Part shown: positions 46,110 to 55,940 of the stretch, piece after piece
Layout of the letters: each line of letters begins with the position of its first letter
Numbering within the stretch: position 1 is the first letter of the stretch
Source: Pleurocapsa sp. PCC 7327
GTDB lineage: Bacteria > Cyanobacteriota > Cyanobacteriia > Cyanobacteriales > Microcystaceae
DNA: 64,000 bases
Direction of reading: 5' to 3'
NCBI RefSeq assembly: GCF_000317025.1
Contig: NC_019689.1
Span: forward strand, 3,015,501-3,079,500
The notes under the pieces: generated by a model
The model's database searches: none
The model's input: the letters and a program-made list of their open reading frames with translations, nothing else
What the model was told of the DNA's origin: nothing
Program-made: the position numbers and the translations under genes

Positions 46110-46322
46110 GATCTAATCCTCGCGAGCATAGCAGATGCACGTGGGAGACAAAAGATAAAAAGATAAACTTATATCTCCCTATCCAGCAGCCTAAATGCTT
46201 CTTCAACTTGCGCGCCCCATTTTTAAGTTTTCCTTAAGCGATCGCGTTGGCATTTTTGTACTCCTAAAAATGACTTACATTGACTTACTCTGAAAAGCTA
46301 TAAGAGAGATAAGGCGATCGCA

Positions 46323-46424
46323 TCATCGGTATTGTTCATCGTTTAAAGATAGTGTCTGGCGAATCTCAGGTTCATCTAACTTGTCTGCTCGAATGACTAT
46401 CTCTCGTTTGTTTCTTTTTTTCAT
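46323..46424 (-). CDS. Possible small protein (33 residues) at the end of the HNH module
   Basis: MKKRNKREIVIRADKLDEP then EIRQTLSLNDEQYR. Charged, no recognised family. It starts 20 bp after the HNH gene on the same strand, which is why it is listed; it may be chance. Confidence 0.3.
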   Translation of the reverse strand: MKKRNKREIVIRADKLDEPEIRQTLSLNDEQYR

Positions 46425-46444
46425 TGTTTAATGCTGCAATGTTT

Positions 46445-46930
46445 TTATAGATACTTAGACTTAATATCCATAATTTTTGTAGATAACCATTGCAGTCTTT
46501 CCAGACCCTCGTCCAAAAAGTCGTCTCCTTTGCTTTGATTATTTTTGATTGGCATCGGTTTCCAATTGGTGCAATCAAATGTTAAACGGGGAAACCAATA
46601 TCTAGGTAAGCTATGATCTATGCTTAAGCCATGCTTGTTTTTCCAATCTTGATAGGTAGGATACTCAATATCGACTACCGTAAGGTAATGGCAAGCATAT
46701 AAGGAGTAGAGTACAGAGGCTCTAGCATACTCAGATGAGCCTACAGTACTATTTTTTATATAGTCGTCTAGATCTGCTTTGCGAACATAAGACATATCGG
46801 AGATGGTATAGCTGTTTTGAAGGTTGTCCAGGTTATTCACAGTTGTAGCGACTTTTACGAATTGAAAGTCAAACAAACCAGCTAAATCGGCTAAAATAAT
46901 CTCCCAACCAGGATATAAATTTATTAGCAT
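46445..46930 (-). CDS. HNH-nuclease-like protein
   Basis: 161 residues. Around residues 100-138 the sequence reads LSIDHSLPRYWFP, TFDCTNWKPMPI, NNQSKGDDF, which fits the HNH beta-beta-alpha-metal pattern: D-H, then N-W, then N-x-x-K-G-D. The N-terminal half has no recognised domain. No signal peptide. Third of three closely spaced minus-strand genes (47816 to 46445) that look like one transcription unit and do not resemble neighbouring housekeeping genes. Could belong to a mobile, defence or competition module. Confidence 0.6.
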   Translation of the reverse strand: MLINLYPGWEIILADLAGLFDFQFVKVATTVNNLDNLQNSYTISDMSYVRKADLDDYIKNSTVGSSEYARASVLYSLYACHYLTVVDIEYPTYQDWKNKHGLSIDHSLPRYWFPRLTFDCTNWKPMPIKNNQSKGDDFLDEGLERLQWLSTKIMDIKSKYL

Positions 46931-46951
46931 CTGTCTTATCTTTCTGTACTA

Positions 46952-47266
46952 CTAATATTTCAGTTTTAGAGATTTGATAACTGCCTTACCAGCTTTAAGC
47001 ACTTCTAGCAAGTCCCCGCCTTGTTTAGCTTGCTCATATTGGTCTTCTGCCTTTTTGATAGCAAACCCAACAAAATCTACTGGCGAGGGAGGAATAAACT
47101 TTTGTAAGATAGTCCAAGACTTGCGAATGTTTTCCCAACCTAAGTTTTTGTATCCTTGTTGGCGAGCTTGCTTTTGTTCGATTTTGCTGAAAGAATTGAA
47201 CTTTTCTGAATTGCGTTTTTGAGCTTGCTTATAGTTCAGTCCGTCTAGTTGTTGTTTAGTAGCCAT
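46952..47266 (-). CDS. Hypothetical protein of the HNH module
   Basis: 104 residues: MATKQQLDGLNYKQAQKRNS, a Gln/Lys-rich helical start, then GYKNLGWENIRKSWTILQKF and KQGGDLLEVLKAGKAVIKSL. Basic and mostly helical by composition. No known family recognised. 21 bp upstream of the HNH gene, so probably translated from the same mRNA; a partner or immunity role is possible but not shown. Confidence 0.5.
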   Translation of the reverse strand: MATKQQLDGLNYKQAQKRNSEKFNSFSKIEQKQARQQGYKNLGWENIRKSWTILQKFIPPSPVDFVGFAIKKAEDQYEQAKQGGDLLEVLKAGKAVIKSLKLKY

Positions 47267-47351
47267 TTATGTCATCTATTATTTGTCTTTTTATGTGTTT
47301 ATATAGTTAGATAGTGCTATTAGAAATGAGAAAGATTTTTACAGAATTGCA

Positions 47352-47816
47352 CTATAGTTCACCATATTTTTGTTTGTACTTCTCAGCTATATCTTCCGCA
47401 TCTTTAACTATTTGTCCGGTTTTATCTAAATCTTCTCTAACGGATTCTTTTGAGACTGCACCAATCTCGCTAAGAATCGTATCATCAGCTTTGGTGACTT
47501 TATCTTTGCCAAACAATTTTTTCAAGCTTTGGACAATTTCGCTTTTGGAAGGGTTAACAAAGTCTTGACTTGCTTGGGCTAGCTTGAGTTTAAATCTTTC
47601 TACTTGATTTTCAGCATCAAGACGACGACCGTTGGCATTTTTAATGGTGTCGTTTTGGTCAATAATAACTTGGATAGCTGAGTCTAGCTCTGGGTTGTCT
47701 GCAAATAATGCGATCGCATTGGCGGAGAGAGTCTTAAATTTGCTAGGTAGATTGTGAACTTGAAGTCTAGTTTTGATTACCTCTAGGTTTTGTTGTTTAG
47801 TACGCTGAGCAGGCAT
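47352..47816 (-). CDS. Hypothetical coiled-coil protein of the HNH module
   Basis: About 154 residues from MPAQRTKQQN. Long heptad-like stretches (RLDAENQVERFKLKLAQASQ, SVREDLDKTGQIVKDAEDIA) predict helical coiled coil. The frame stays open to 47906, so the start is unsure. No recognised domain. First gene of the three-gene module, 85 bp before the next. Confidence 0.5.
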   Translation of the reverse strand: MPAQRTKQQNLEVIKTRLQVHNLPSKFKTLSANAIALFADNPELDSAIQVIIDQNDTIKNANGRRLDAENQVERFKLKLAQASQDFVNPSKSEIVQSLKKLFGKDKVTKADDTILSEIGAVSKESVREDLDKTGQIVKDAEDIAEKYKQKYGEL

Positions 47817-48051
47817 TTTTTTGTCTACATTTTGGTAACTTCCACTATTATGGTTGGCGCTATTGCAGGCAGACATCAGTATTAGCGCGGAACTTTTACA
47901 GTACAACTGAAGCTAGCCTGCCTGTAAACAGCCGCGATTTAGGGAACAACACCATGATTTCTTTGAGCACAACCCTGACAGATACTCTGGTTATGCATCA
48001 AATCGCATGGGTTGCGTTCCTCACACGCTTGACAAATTTGGAAGTATTGAC

Positions 48052-49014
48052 TCAGACAGTCGATACCTGGGTTTCTTCTGCCGTCCGCCGTCTGGGGACT
48101 TCATAAGTCAAGAAATCATACGCCAGCATCGTATTGGGAAAAATGGCTTTGGCTTCTGCGAGTAAGTCTTTTACGTCCATGGGATTGGCAGGAGTATAGC
48201 GAGGACTAAAGTGGGTCATAATTAACTGCTTTGCTTTGGCGGCTAGTGCAACTTGTGCTGCCATCGTCGAGGTGGAATGGAGGCTCTCAAACGCCATCTG
48301 AGCGTCTTCGTGAGCAAAGGTGGCTTCGTGAATGAGAACGTCTGCATCTTCAGCCAGTTCGATTGCCGAGTCGCAATAAATCGTATCGGTGCAATAGGCA
48401 ATTTTGCGACCGGGTTCGGTTTCGCCGCATAGGTCAGATCCTCGAATGCGCCGACCGTCGGGTAGGGTAACGGTCTCGCCGCGTTTGAGCTGGCCGTAAA
48501 TCGGACCGGGAGGAATGCCGAGAGCAGTAGCTTTTTCGACGTTGAATCGTCCGGGACGGTCTTTTTCGCCAATGCGGTAGCCATAGGCAGGAACCCGATG
48601 CTTCAAGAGGCGGCAGCTGACGATAAATTCTTCATCTTCATAAACACGTCCGGGACTGATGGGATGAACTTTAACTCGGTTGGAAAAATAGGTGTAGGAA
48701 TACTTGGAGCAAGCACGTATATAATCGTCTAGACCGGCTGGCCCGTAGATATCGATCGCCTGGGCGCTGCCTGCCAATCCGCAGCTAGCCAGCAATCCCA
48801 TCAAGCCAAAGATGTGATCGCCGTGCATGTGGGTAATAAAAATCCGCCGGATTTGAGAACTTCTAATGTCGCTGCGCAGTAGTTGGTGCTGAGTTCCTTC
48901 GCCGCAGTCGAATAGCCAGACTTCTGCCCGTTGGGGCAGGCGCAGGGCAACACTAGAAACATTGCGCGATCGCGTCGGGACTCCAGAACTCGTGCCTAAA
49001 AACGTAATCTCCAC
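48052..49014 (-). CDS. rnz: Ribonuclease Z
   Basis: tRNA 3'-end processing endonuclease of the metallo-beta-lactamase fold. Zinc motif THMHGDHIFG (near residue 60), family start MEITFLGTSSGVPT, FDCGEGTQHQLLRS, and HEATFAHEDAQMAFESLHST followed by MTHFSPRY. 320 residues, standard for bacterial RNase Z short forms. Single gene. Confidence 0.95.
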   Translation of the reverse strand: MEITFLGTSSGVPTRSRNVSSVALRLPQRAEVWLFDCGEGTQHQLLRSDIRSSQIRRIFITHMHGDHIFGLMGLLASCGLAGSAQAIDIYGPAGLDDYIRACSKYSYTYFSNRVKVHPISPGRVYEDEEFIVSCRLLKHRVPAYGYRIGEKDRPGRFNVEKATALGIPPGPIYGQLKRGETVTLPDGRRIRGSDLCGETEPGRKIAYCTDTIYCDSAIELAEDADVLIHEATFAHEDAQMAFESLHSTSTMAAQVALAAKAKQLIMTHFSPRYTPANPMDVKDLLAEAKAIFPNTMLAYDFLTYEVPRRRTAEETQVSTV

Positions 49015-49152
49015 GGTGCTATCTCTTCTTGTCTTTGAATGCCTTCTTTACCTATCGTGACTAAAAAAGTTCAAAATTTATTCAAAATGAGCAAGCCAAA
49101 TGTTTTGAACTTTGAACTATCATGACACAGCCACATATAAATCTAAAGAGAT

Positions 49153-49310
49153 CTAAGTGAGGGCGCGATCAATCCGATAGTTAGCCCCTGTTTCAAAAAT
49201 TTCTCTGGCACGTTCGGTTAATTTTACCTTTGCTGCATGGGCAAATGCCGCATTGCAATCGATCGTCCAGCCAAAATAGCAGCGATCGCAATAAAAATTC
49301 GAGTCATCAT
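49153..49310 (-). pseudogene. Remnant of a DUF423 membrane-protein gene
   Basis: Two frames together spell a DUF423 N-terminus: MMTRIFIAIAAILAG in one, then, after a frame change near 49250, AAFAHAAKVKLTERAREIFE and TGANYRIDRAL in the other, ending at a stop. Intact relatives read GAFGAHALKxKLTERAxxIFETGxxYQxYHAL. The distal helices are missing. Adjacent to nfi on the same strand. Confidence 0.6.
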
Positions 49311-49360
49311 TGCTAAATAAGAATGCAGATAAACTGCCAAGAAGAAGTAGCCCAAAACAA

Positions 49361-50026
49361 TTACTTTTTTCCCGAAGCCAATTTATCTGCCCAGCGAGTG
49401 GTTTCTGGCAAACGATATTTGGTCGTACAGCGCAAAACATAATCGATCGCCGTACTCAGACTGATACGATGTCCAACAGAAACATAGACCGGGTTGACAT
49501 TGGTACGGGTACGCAAGACTACCCCGACGACATCGCCGCGATCGCGCAACGGTTGCCAACTGCCTTTTTCTGGAGACAATTCTTCATGTTTGCCCACCAA
49601 TAAAGATTTTGCCACGCCAATCGTCGGAACATCTATTAAAACTCCCAGATGGCAAGCAATCCCAAAGCGGCGAGGATGGGCAATGCCCTGACCGTCGCAG
49701 AGGATTAAATCGGGGACGAGATTGAGTTTTTCAAGGGCTTTTAGAATTGCGGGGATCTCCCGGAAGGAGAGGAATCCGGGAATATAAGGAAAAGTCGTGG
49801 GCATCTGAGCGATCGCGCTTTCGAGTAACTGCAATTGGGGAAAACTCAACACGGCTACGGCAGCTTGCGTCATCGTGTAATTGTCCTCAAATCCCACGTC
49901 TACCCCAGCGACATAACGAACCTCTCCCAAGTTATTTTCTACAATAACTAAATGTCGGAGTTGCTTTTGGATCTCGATCGCTTCCTCAATGGTTTGCGCC
50001 CAAGCAGGATTGCAGTTAATTTTCAT
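49361..50026 (-). CDS. nfi: Endonuclease V
   Basis: Repairs deaminated bases (inosine, hypoxanthine) by nicking one base 3' of the lesion. Catalytic acidic residues lie in [10 protein letters not shown] (Asp), [12 protein letters not shown] (Glu) and [16 protein letters not shown] (Asp); wedge motif PYIPG is present. 221 residues. Start codon overlaps the end of hflX by 4 bp, so the two are translationally coupled. Confidence 0.94.
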   Translation of the reverse strand: MKINCNPAWAQTIEEAIEIQKQLRHLVIVENNLGEVRYVAGVDVGFEDNYTMTQAAVAVLSFPQLQLLESAIAQMPTTFPYIPGFLSFREIPAILKALEKLNLVPDLILCDGQGIAHPRRFGIACHLGVLIDVPTIGVAKSLLVGKHEELSPEKGSWQPLRDRGDVVGVVLRTRTNVNPVYVSVGHRISLSTAIDYVLRCTTKYRLPETTRWADKLASGKK

Positions 50027-51732
50027 TGCGCCATTGCATAGTGAACCAACTGACCCAATTTCTCTGTGAGGGTTTCTAATCCGAAACGCTCAGTTGCAGA
50101 AATAAAGACAGCCAGTGGAAATTCTTCCTTGGCTCGTTCTAGCGTCTCGCTATCGACGCGATCGATTTTGTTAAAAGCAATCAGCATCGGTCCCGGTGTC
50201 AGGGGCATCTCGGCAAGAATCGCCATGACCGATCGCAACTGGGCGTGCCAAGCCCGATGGGACAAATCGACGACGTGAAGCAGGGCATCGGCTTCGGTCA
50301 CTTCTTCGAGGGTGGCACGGAAAGCATCCACCAGAGAAGGAGGAAGTTCGTGAATAAATCCTACCGTGTCGGTTAGCAGGATCGTTCGAGATTCCCCTGT
50401 CTCAGGATCGGGCACTAGCAGCCGCCGAGTCGTCGGATCGAGGGTCGCAAACAGTCGATCGGCTACATAGACCTCAGCATTCGTCAAGGCGTTAATTAGG
50501 GTAGACTTACCCGCATTGGTATAGCCGACAATAGCCACGCTGGGCACTTCTTTCTTTTGGCGTTGTTTGCGCAAGCGGGAACGGTGCGCCTGGAGTTCGT
50601 TGACTTCTTGTTGCAGGCGGGCAATGCGGCGCTGAATGGTACGGCGTTCGGTTTCTAATTTGGTTTCTCCAGGACCTCTAGTGCCGATCCCACCGCCTAG
50701 ACGAGACATTGCCCGTCCTCGACCTGTCAGGCGAGGCAGCATGTATTCTAGCTGTGCCAGTTCGACCTGTAATTTTCCCGCCCGGGATTGGGCGCGTTGG
50801 GCAAAGATATCTAAAATTACTTCGGTGCGATCGACTACGCGAATCCCGAATTGAGTTTCTAGGTTGCGGACTTGGGCAGGAGACAAATCGCGATCGAAAA
50901 CGACTAAATTTGCGCCCAGAGTCTGAACTTTGAGAGCAATTTCTTCTACCTTGCCCGCGCCGACGACTGTTTGCGAATCGGGACGAGGACGCTTTTGTCG
51001 AATGGTATCCAAAACTTCTCCGCCAGCCGTATCTACTAGCCGTTCCAGTTCTGCCAAACCCGTTTTAAATTCATCGTCACTCATGTCCTCGGTCTTTAAG
51101 CCAACAACGATCGCGCGATCGCGATCGGCATCGACTTGTTGCGCGACGTATTCCCGTTGGAATTCTGCTTCCAAACCTTCGACTAAATCTAGAAAATCCT
51201 GTCTGGCAAGAACGTCCAGATTCATAGGCGCAGAAACCGTCCAATAGTAGCGGTTATCTGGGTTGAGGTCTGATGGAGGCAGAAGATGGGCGATGAAAGC
51301 TTCCTTGACATAGCCCGTCGCGCCGCCACCGCGTCGTTCAAACCCCGTTCCTGTCAGGGTTAGCACGACCAATGCATCCAATCGCTGCAACACCATCGCT
51401 GTGAGACTAGCTTCTTTGGGCGGTTCGGCTTTAAGTTTGGTGGCGATACAACGAATGCCGCAAAGTCGTTCCGCACCGTAACGAGGTAGTTCGAGGGCGG
51501 GGATTTGGGTTTGGCGAGGGGTTCCTATGCCCACGCGAACGATCTGTCCCCGACGATTGACATAGGCACAGACGGGGCGATCGATCTCCGTGCTAATCGC
51601 TGCCAGCCGTTGGGCAAATTCCGGCGTAGTAAAGCGATCGCCAGGTAAGCGCTGATGGTACAGTCGTTGTAGTTGTTTGATTTGGCTGGGCTTCAGACCC
51701 TGTAGGTTTCCGTAGATGGTATCGATAGGCAT
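50023..51732 (-). CDS. hflX: GTPase HflX
   Basis: Ribosome-associated GTPase that splits stalled 70S ribosomes. An N-terminal extension (about 1-190) precedes the GTP-binding-protein N domain ([33 protein letters not shown]), a Gly-rich [17 protein letters not shown] and the G domain: G1 [11 protein letters not shown]3 DTVGFI, G4 NKID. 569 residues; the extension is usual in cyanobacteria. First gene of a two-gene operon with nfi. Confidence 0.94.
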   Translation of the reverse strand: MPIDTIYGNLQGLKPSQIKQLQRLYHQRLPGDRFTTPEFAQRLAAISTEIDRPVCAYVNRRGQIVRVGIGTPRQTQIPALELPRYGAERLCGIRCIATKLKAEPPKEASLTAMVLQRLDALVVLTLTGTGFERRGGGATGYVKEAFIAHLLPPSDLNPDNRYYWTVSAPMNLDVLARQDFLDLVEGLEAEFQREYVAQQVDADRDRAIVVGLKTEDMSDDEFKTGLAELERLVDTAGGEVLDTIRQKRPRPDSQTVVGAGKVEEIALKVQTLGANLVVFDRDLSPAQVRNLETQFGIRVVDRTEVILDIFAQRAQSRAGKLQVELAQLEYMLPRLTGRGRAMSRLGGGIGTRGPGETKLETERRTIQRRIARLQQEVNELQAHRSRLRKQRQKKEVPSVAIVGYTNAGKSTLINALTNAEVYVADRLFATLDPTTRRLLVPDPETGESRTILLTDTVGFIHELPPSLVDAFRATLEEVTEADALLHVVDLSHRAWHAQLRSVMAILAEMPLTPGPMLIAFNKIDRVDSETLERAKEEFPLAVFISATERFGLETLTEKLGQLVHYAMAQ

Positions 51733-51926
51733 TCTCCTTCGCTAGGCTTGTAATTCTTATTCTACAATTTGTAATATTTATATTACAAGTTCTTTGACTT
51801 GACTAAAAAACTTTGGATTTTGCGATCGCCGATCGCAAAATAGTTAGTCGTTAGTAATTATTAATTAGTGGAAATAAACTAATAACGACTAACAACTAAC
51901 TAACTACCGATTACTGATTACTAAAT

Positions 51927-52373
51927 TTAGCCCGCTTTGGGAATAAGCTCCAAAAAGGCATCGAAGTCTCTCAAGGCCTCGCGATATTGAGTCTCAGCAA
52001 TTTCAGAATTGCGAGCTTTAGCAGCTGCATCAATGCGTTCAAAGTGAATGAATAACTCCTTAGCCAGTTTAGTCGCTTGTTCTCGATCTTTAGGTAAAAG
52101 GCTGCGGGACAAATTCAGCATGTCTTGACGCAGGTGTCCGAAAGGACCGTGGATGAGACTACCTGCATCAACCCACTTTCTATTAGCAATGAGATCTCGG
52201 AGTTCCGACATCCGTTCTCGTACTTCTTCCACAGGTTCTACCAACACTTGAAGTTGCGCGATTTTCTCTGGCGTGTAGGTGGTTGGGATAGTTGCTTGGG
52301 GACTAGAGCAACTGACCAACAAGGTTGCGACCAGTATCAAAATCAAAGACAGAATAGACCGAAGACGTGGCAT
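51927..52373 (-). CDS. psbQ: Photosystem II extrinsic lipoprotein PsbQ (CyanoQ)
   Basis: 148 residues from MPRLRSI. Lipoprotein signal peptide ending in LVSC, so lipid-anchored on the lumenal side. The mature four-helix bundle shows ERMSELRDLIANRKWVDAGS and FGHLRQDMLNLSRSLLPKDR, typical of PsbQ/CyanoQ, which stabilises the water-oxidising centre. A longer frame to 52394 exists but adds a non-signal-like extension. Stands alone. Confidence 0.9.
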   Translation of the reverse strand: MPRLRSILSLILILVATLLVSCSSPQATIPTTYTPEKIAQLQVLVEPVEEVRERMSELRDLIANRKWVDAGSLIHGPFGHLRQDMLNLSRSLLPKDREQATKLAKELFIHFERIDAAAKARNSEIAETQYREALRDFDAFLELIPKAG

Positions 52374-52482
52374 TTCTCTATTATTACTATTCAACGATTT
52401 ACTAATTTACTACTGATTGTCTCAGGAATCCGTCTCTTTAGAACGCCTGGTAAGACACAAAAATTAACAATCGCCGTTTTTT

Positions 52483-52690
52483 GAAATGGGAGTGTGGGGA
52501 GACAAGAGAGACAAAGGGACAAGGGGAGACGGGGAGACAATTAACTACTAACCCCTATACGGCTAACCCCTATACGGCAGGTTTATCTAAAAACACGAGA
52601 GATTTACCTACACTTACTACAAAAAACCCGTCCCTACGACTACTTCCCAATGACAAATGACTAATGACAAAGGACGCATGACGAATTAAA
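52483..52690. repeat. Composite low-complexity repeat, second copy
   Basis: Purine-rich GGGGAGAC-type tract, then direct repeats of ACCCCTATACGGC, then ATGAC(A)AATGACTAATGAC heptamer-like units. Same order as the repeat at 9484-9640. The rest of the 620-bp gap up to 53015 is A/T-rich with no gene. Confidence 0.65.
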
Positions 52691-53015
52691 AAGTTTTATT
52701 TTTAGAGCTTTAATATTTGCGATCGCGCTCGAATTCCCCGGTTAAAAACCAAGAAAACAATAAAGTTACTTTAGACTAGATATAATTTAAAAAAATCATT
52801 TTATAGATAGAAATTCATATTATTTTTTTATTTTATTTGGATAAATACTTGCTAACGTGTTATGACTGTTTCATTACTAAAGTTTAGAAAAATGCCATAC
52901 TAATTTGCATAAAAAAACGGATTTCTTCCCGATAAAGAAAAATAAGAGACGCAACCCATTATACTTGGCAGAGGAAGAAATCGTTCGAGATAACCAAACA
53001 GCTTTGACGATAATT

Positions 53016-54680
53016 ATGAGTGAAACGCAACCCCAATCTCTGCTTGACATCAATGGACTGGATTTAGGAATTCAAGATAACTGGGAACTCGAGAGTGGCG
53101 ACAAAACAGTTTCTAGCGGGCGGGAGAACGTTAGCTTCGCCAGTTATCAGTTACCAGTGACCAATGAAAAACAACAATCGCTCGCAGATAACTGGTCGCT
53201 AGTCGCTGAGAAAGGGGTTTCTTCGCTACAACCCGATGGAAAATTTGCTCCTTCGACAGTTATCCGTAACGAACCGAATCTAGAGCCAAAGAATTTAGTA
53301 GAAGAGGATTTTTTTGCCGATCGAGTTAAACCGATTTACGAACAGGGGAAAAACGTCTCTAGCTCGGAGATTGTACCCCAAAGCAACGGTGCCAGTCCGC
53401 TAATGAACCTCAGCGAGTTCCGCGCCGATAGTCGTTTTGCCGGAATTAACGGACAGGGGTTCACAGTAGTAGTTCTCGATACCGGAATCGACCGAAATCA
53501 TCCTTTTTTCGGACCAGACAGCGACAAAAATGGCGTTGCCGATCGCATTGTGGCTCAATACGATTTTGCCGAGAAGGATGCAGATGCGAGCGATCGCAGC
53601 GGGCACGGGAGCCACATGTCGAGTATTATTGCCTCCTCGGATAACCAATATCCCGGCGTGGCACCAGGTGCAAACATCATTCACCTCAAGGTCTTTGAAG
53701 ATGATGGGGGTGGCAGCTTCCAGTATGTCGAAGAAGCCTTGCAATGGGTAGTCGCCAATCTCGACGATTACAATATTGCCAGCGTCAATCTCTCTTTTGG
53801 AGATAACGGCAATTATAACGAGCCAATTCGCAGTTATGGGATTGACGATGAAATAGAAACATTGGCAGGCAACAATGTCGCCGTCGTTACGGCGGCGGGG
53901 AATAATTTTTACACTTCCCAAAGCGATCGCGGCGTGATGTATCCTGCTGCCGATCCTAACGTCATCTCGGTTGGTGCGGTCTATAGCTCGGATGTCGGCA
54001 GCGTATCCTATAGCAACGGTGCTAATGCTAGTTCTACCGGAGCGGATCGCATTATGCCCATTTCCCAGCGCCATAAAACCCTTACCTCCACCTTTGCCCC
54101 AGGCGGACCGATTGCGGCGGCTAACGCCGATGGCGGTACGATGACGCTACAAGGTACCAGTCAAGCGGCTGCTCATGTAACAGGCGCGATCGTACTTGCT
54201 CAACAGCTAGCCGTGCGGGAACTGGGACGGCGATTGAGCGTTGGCGAACTAGAGAATCTCTTAGCTTCTACAGGTAAAAGCATTATCGACGGCGACGACG
54301 AGCAAGATAACGTCGAAAATACGGGTCTTACCTTCAAGCGCATCGATATGAATGCCCTTGGCAAGGCAATTGCGAGCATGGACAATAATAACAGTCCAGC
54401 CTCAGCTAAGGGACAATTTGGTAAAGCTACCAGTTACGATCCCCTTACAGGTACTAACACGGCTGGAGCAAGGCTCTCAGGAGAGGATTCCTTCCTTCTG
54501 GGGACGGGTGCCGAGTCGTGTTTCGATCGCAATGGCACGAATGAGGAGGTTTTAATTGATGGCTATAGCAGCTATAGCGGGATCGTTCGCTCCAATAGTT
54601 TGCCTGTAACTACTATGGATAGATTGAACGAATCATTGGAGATAGTTGCTGGAAGTCTCGATAGTTCTGCTGTGCTGTAG
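53016..54680 (+). CDS. Subtilisin-like serine protease (S8)
   Basis: 554 residues from MSETQPQ; an in-frame open stretch extends upstream to 52905 without a better start. Residues 1-120 are non-conserved. The peptidase domain has Asp in VVVLDTGIDRNHP, His in SGHGSHMSSI and Ser in LQGTSQAAAHVTGAI, with the oxyanion Asn in AAGNNF. No classical signal peptide; export could be by a non-Sec route or it may be intracellular. The C-terminal 90 residues are Ser/Asn rich. Active by motif content. Confidence 0.85.
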   Translation: MSETQPQSLLDINGLDLGIQDNWELESGDKTVSSGRENVSFASYQLPVTNEKQQSLADNWSLVAEKGVSSLQPDGKFAPSTVIRNEPNLEPKNLVEEDFFADRVKPIYEQGKNVSSSEIVPQSNGASPLMNLSEFRADSRFAGINGQGFTVVVLDTGIDRNHPFFGPDSDKNGVADRIVAQYDFAEKDADASDRSGHGSHMSSIIASSDNQYPGVAPGANIIHLKVFEDDGGGSFQYVEEALQWVVANLDDYNIASVNLSFGDNGNYNEPIRSYGIDDEIETLAGNNVAVVTAAGNNFYTSQSDRGVMYPAADPNVISVGAVYSSDVGSVSYSNGANASSTGADRIMPISQRHKTLTSTFAPGGPIAAANADGGTMTLQGTSQAAAHVTGAIVLAQQLAVRELGRRLSVGELENLLASTGKSIIDGDDEQDNVENTGLTFKRIDMNALGKAIASMDNNNSPASAKGQFGKATSYDPLTGTNTAGARLSGEDSFLLGTGAESCFDRNGTNEEVLIDGYSSYSGIVRSNSLPVTTMDRLNESLEIVAGSLDSSAVL

Positions 54681-54766
54681 CAGCGATCGCTTATTTATGC
54701 AGTTTCTTTAAAGCCGTTACGATATTAATTTCAGTAAAAGTGACATACTCCCGACCACAAGCTGCG

Positions 54767-55555
54767 CTATGCGGCGGGCTTCTCTGGGTCTTCAATAGAC
54801 TTGCGAGCATTTTTAAGTGAGGCGATACCCAACCCCACCTTTTTAATTAAAATAGCAGCATTCGTATCCCTATCTAGTTCACAGCCACAAGGACAAGAAT
54901 GCCATCTATCAGACAAAGTTTTAGTAACTTTGTTTAAACAATTAGAGCAATATTGACTGGTTCCTCTTGGGTTTACTTTGATGACTTTTGCACCAGCTTT
55001 CTCAGCTTTGTACATCAGAATTTCAATGAATTGACCCAGACCAGCATCCCAAAAGCTCTTATTCATCCCTGACTTTTGAGCTTGTTTATTAGGGAGAAAT
55101 TTTCCTTGCTCATCGGTTTTAGGTTTATTTCTTTTGGACATATTTTTAATGTCCAAATCCTCAATAAAAATAACATCAGACTGCTTTAACAAATCTTGTG
55201 CTGTCTCAAAATGAAACTGCTTTCTTTGTCTAGCTATCTTTTGATGCAGCCTAGCTATTTTTTTTAAAAAGAAGCTTTCTGGCTCTACTTTTCTTTTTTC
55301 TAGTCTCAACTTTCTGTTGTAAAATTGCTAGTTTCTCTTTATATTTTCTGAAAAATTTAGGGGGATGAATAAATTCTCCCTCTGAGGTAGAAGCTATTTT
55401 CTCAAGACCCAAATCAATCCCGATACTGTTATCCCAATCTGGTTCTACATTATTGGTTAAATCTGGGACTGATTTATTTAAGAGCGAAATCGTTACATAA
55501 AATCCATCAGCTTTCTTAGTTATTGAAACTGTTTTAAACAGAAACCCTTCTGGGA
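54767..55555 (-). pseudogene. tnpB: TnpB-like RNA-guided nuclease, 5'-truncated and frameshifted
   Basis: Upstream frame: IPEGFLFKTVSITKKADGFY to DNSIGIDLGLEKIAS (first RuvC Asp). After an A8 run at 55258-55265, where A7 would keep frame, it continues IARLHQKIARQRKQFHFETA, VIFIEDLDIKNMSKRN (Glu), zinc ribbon CSNC...CPCGC and DRDTNAAILI (last Asp). The catalytic residues are all present, but the N-terminal third is gone and the frame is broken. Confidence 0.8.
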
Positions 55556-55564
55556 TTGGTCTTA

Positions 55565-55828
55565 TGTGAAAAATGGAGTTGTGAGTCGATTGAATTTAAC
55601 GGTAAAAGCGACCACGTCCATTTACTTTTTCGCTATTATCCGCAGTTACAATTAAGCAAGTTTGTTAACTCTTTGAAAACAGTAACTAGCAGATTAATTA
55701 GAAAAGAGTTTGCCCATCAACTTCCCGAATCCTATGAACGTCGTCACGTTTTTTTGGAATAAATCTTATTTTGTTGCGTCTTGCGGTGGGGTCACTGTGG
55801 AAGTTCTTAAAAAATATGTTCAGTGGAG
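55565..55828 (+). pseudogene. tnpA: TnpA Y1 transposase, 5'-truncated and frameshifted
   Basis: HUH motif GKSDHVHLLF, then QLSKFVNSLKTVTSRLIRKE. A T7 run at 55749-55755 shifts the frame; with T6 it would read through to FWNKSYFVASCGGVTVEVLK with the catalytic Tyr in KKYVQ. The N-terminal half is missing. Cannot work alone. Confidence 0.8.
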
Positions 55829-55829
55829 C

Positions 55830-55940
55830 GGTTTGGTTTTGCTGAAAGCCGATCTCCAAGAGGCCGATCTAACAGGAACAATCTTAACCGATGCTGACTT
55901 GCGAGGTGCAATCATGCCTGATGGAACTGTGCATGATTAA
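55830..55940 (+). pseudogene. C-terminal remnant of a pentapeptide-repeat protein
   Basis: KADLQEADLTGTILTDADLR and GAIMPDGTVHD, i.e. A(D/N)LxX repeats, ending in TAA. It lacks a start and continues from the IS end, with its stop overlapping the truncated psbA remnant on the other strand. Confidence 0.6.

Larger units (their letters stand above)
54767..55828. mobile_element. IS200/IS605-type element, internally deleted
   Basis: Divergent tnpB (-) and tnpA (+) remnants meet head to head at about 55556. Both lack their 5' parts, so one deletion has removed the region between. Each also has a +1 slip in a homopolymer run. Downstream of tnpB (54690-54766) lies a hairpin-bearing end region typical of the guide-RNA/right end of such elements. 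Confidence 0.75.

Noticed and set aside
53400-54074. A 224-codon open frame antisense to the subtilase gene
   Set aside because: It mirrors the protease coding frame, has no recognisable domain and no ribosome-binding site.
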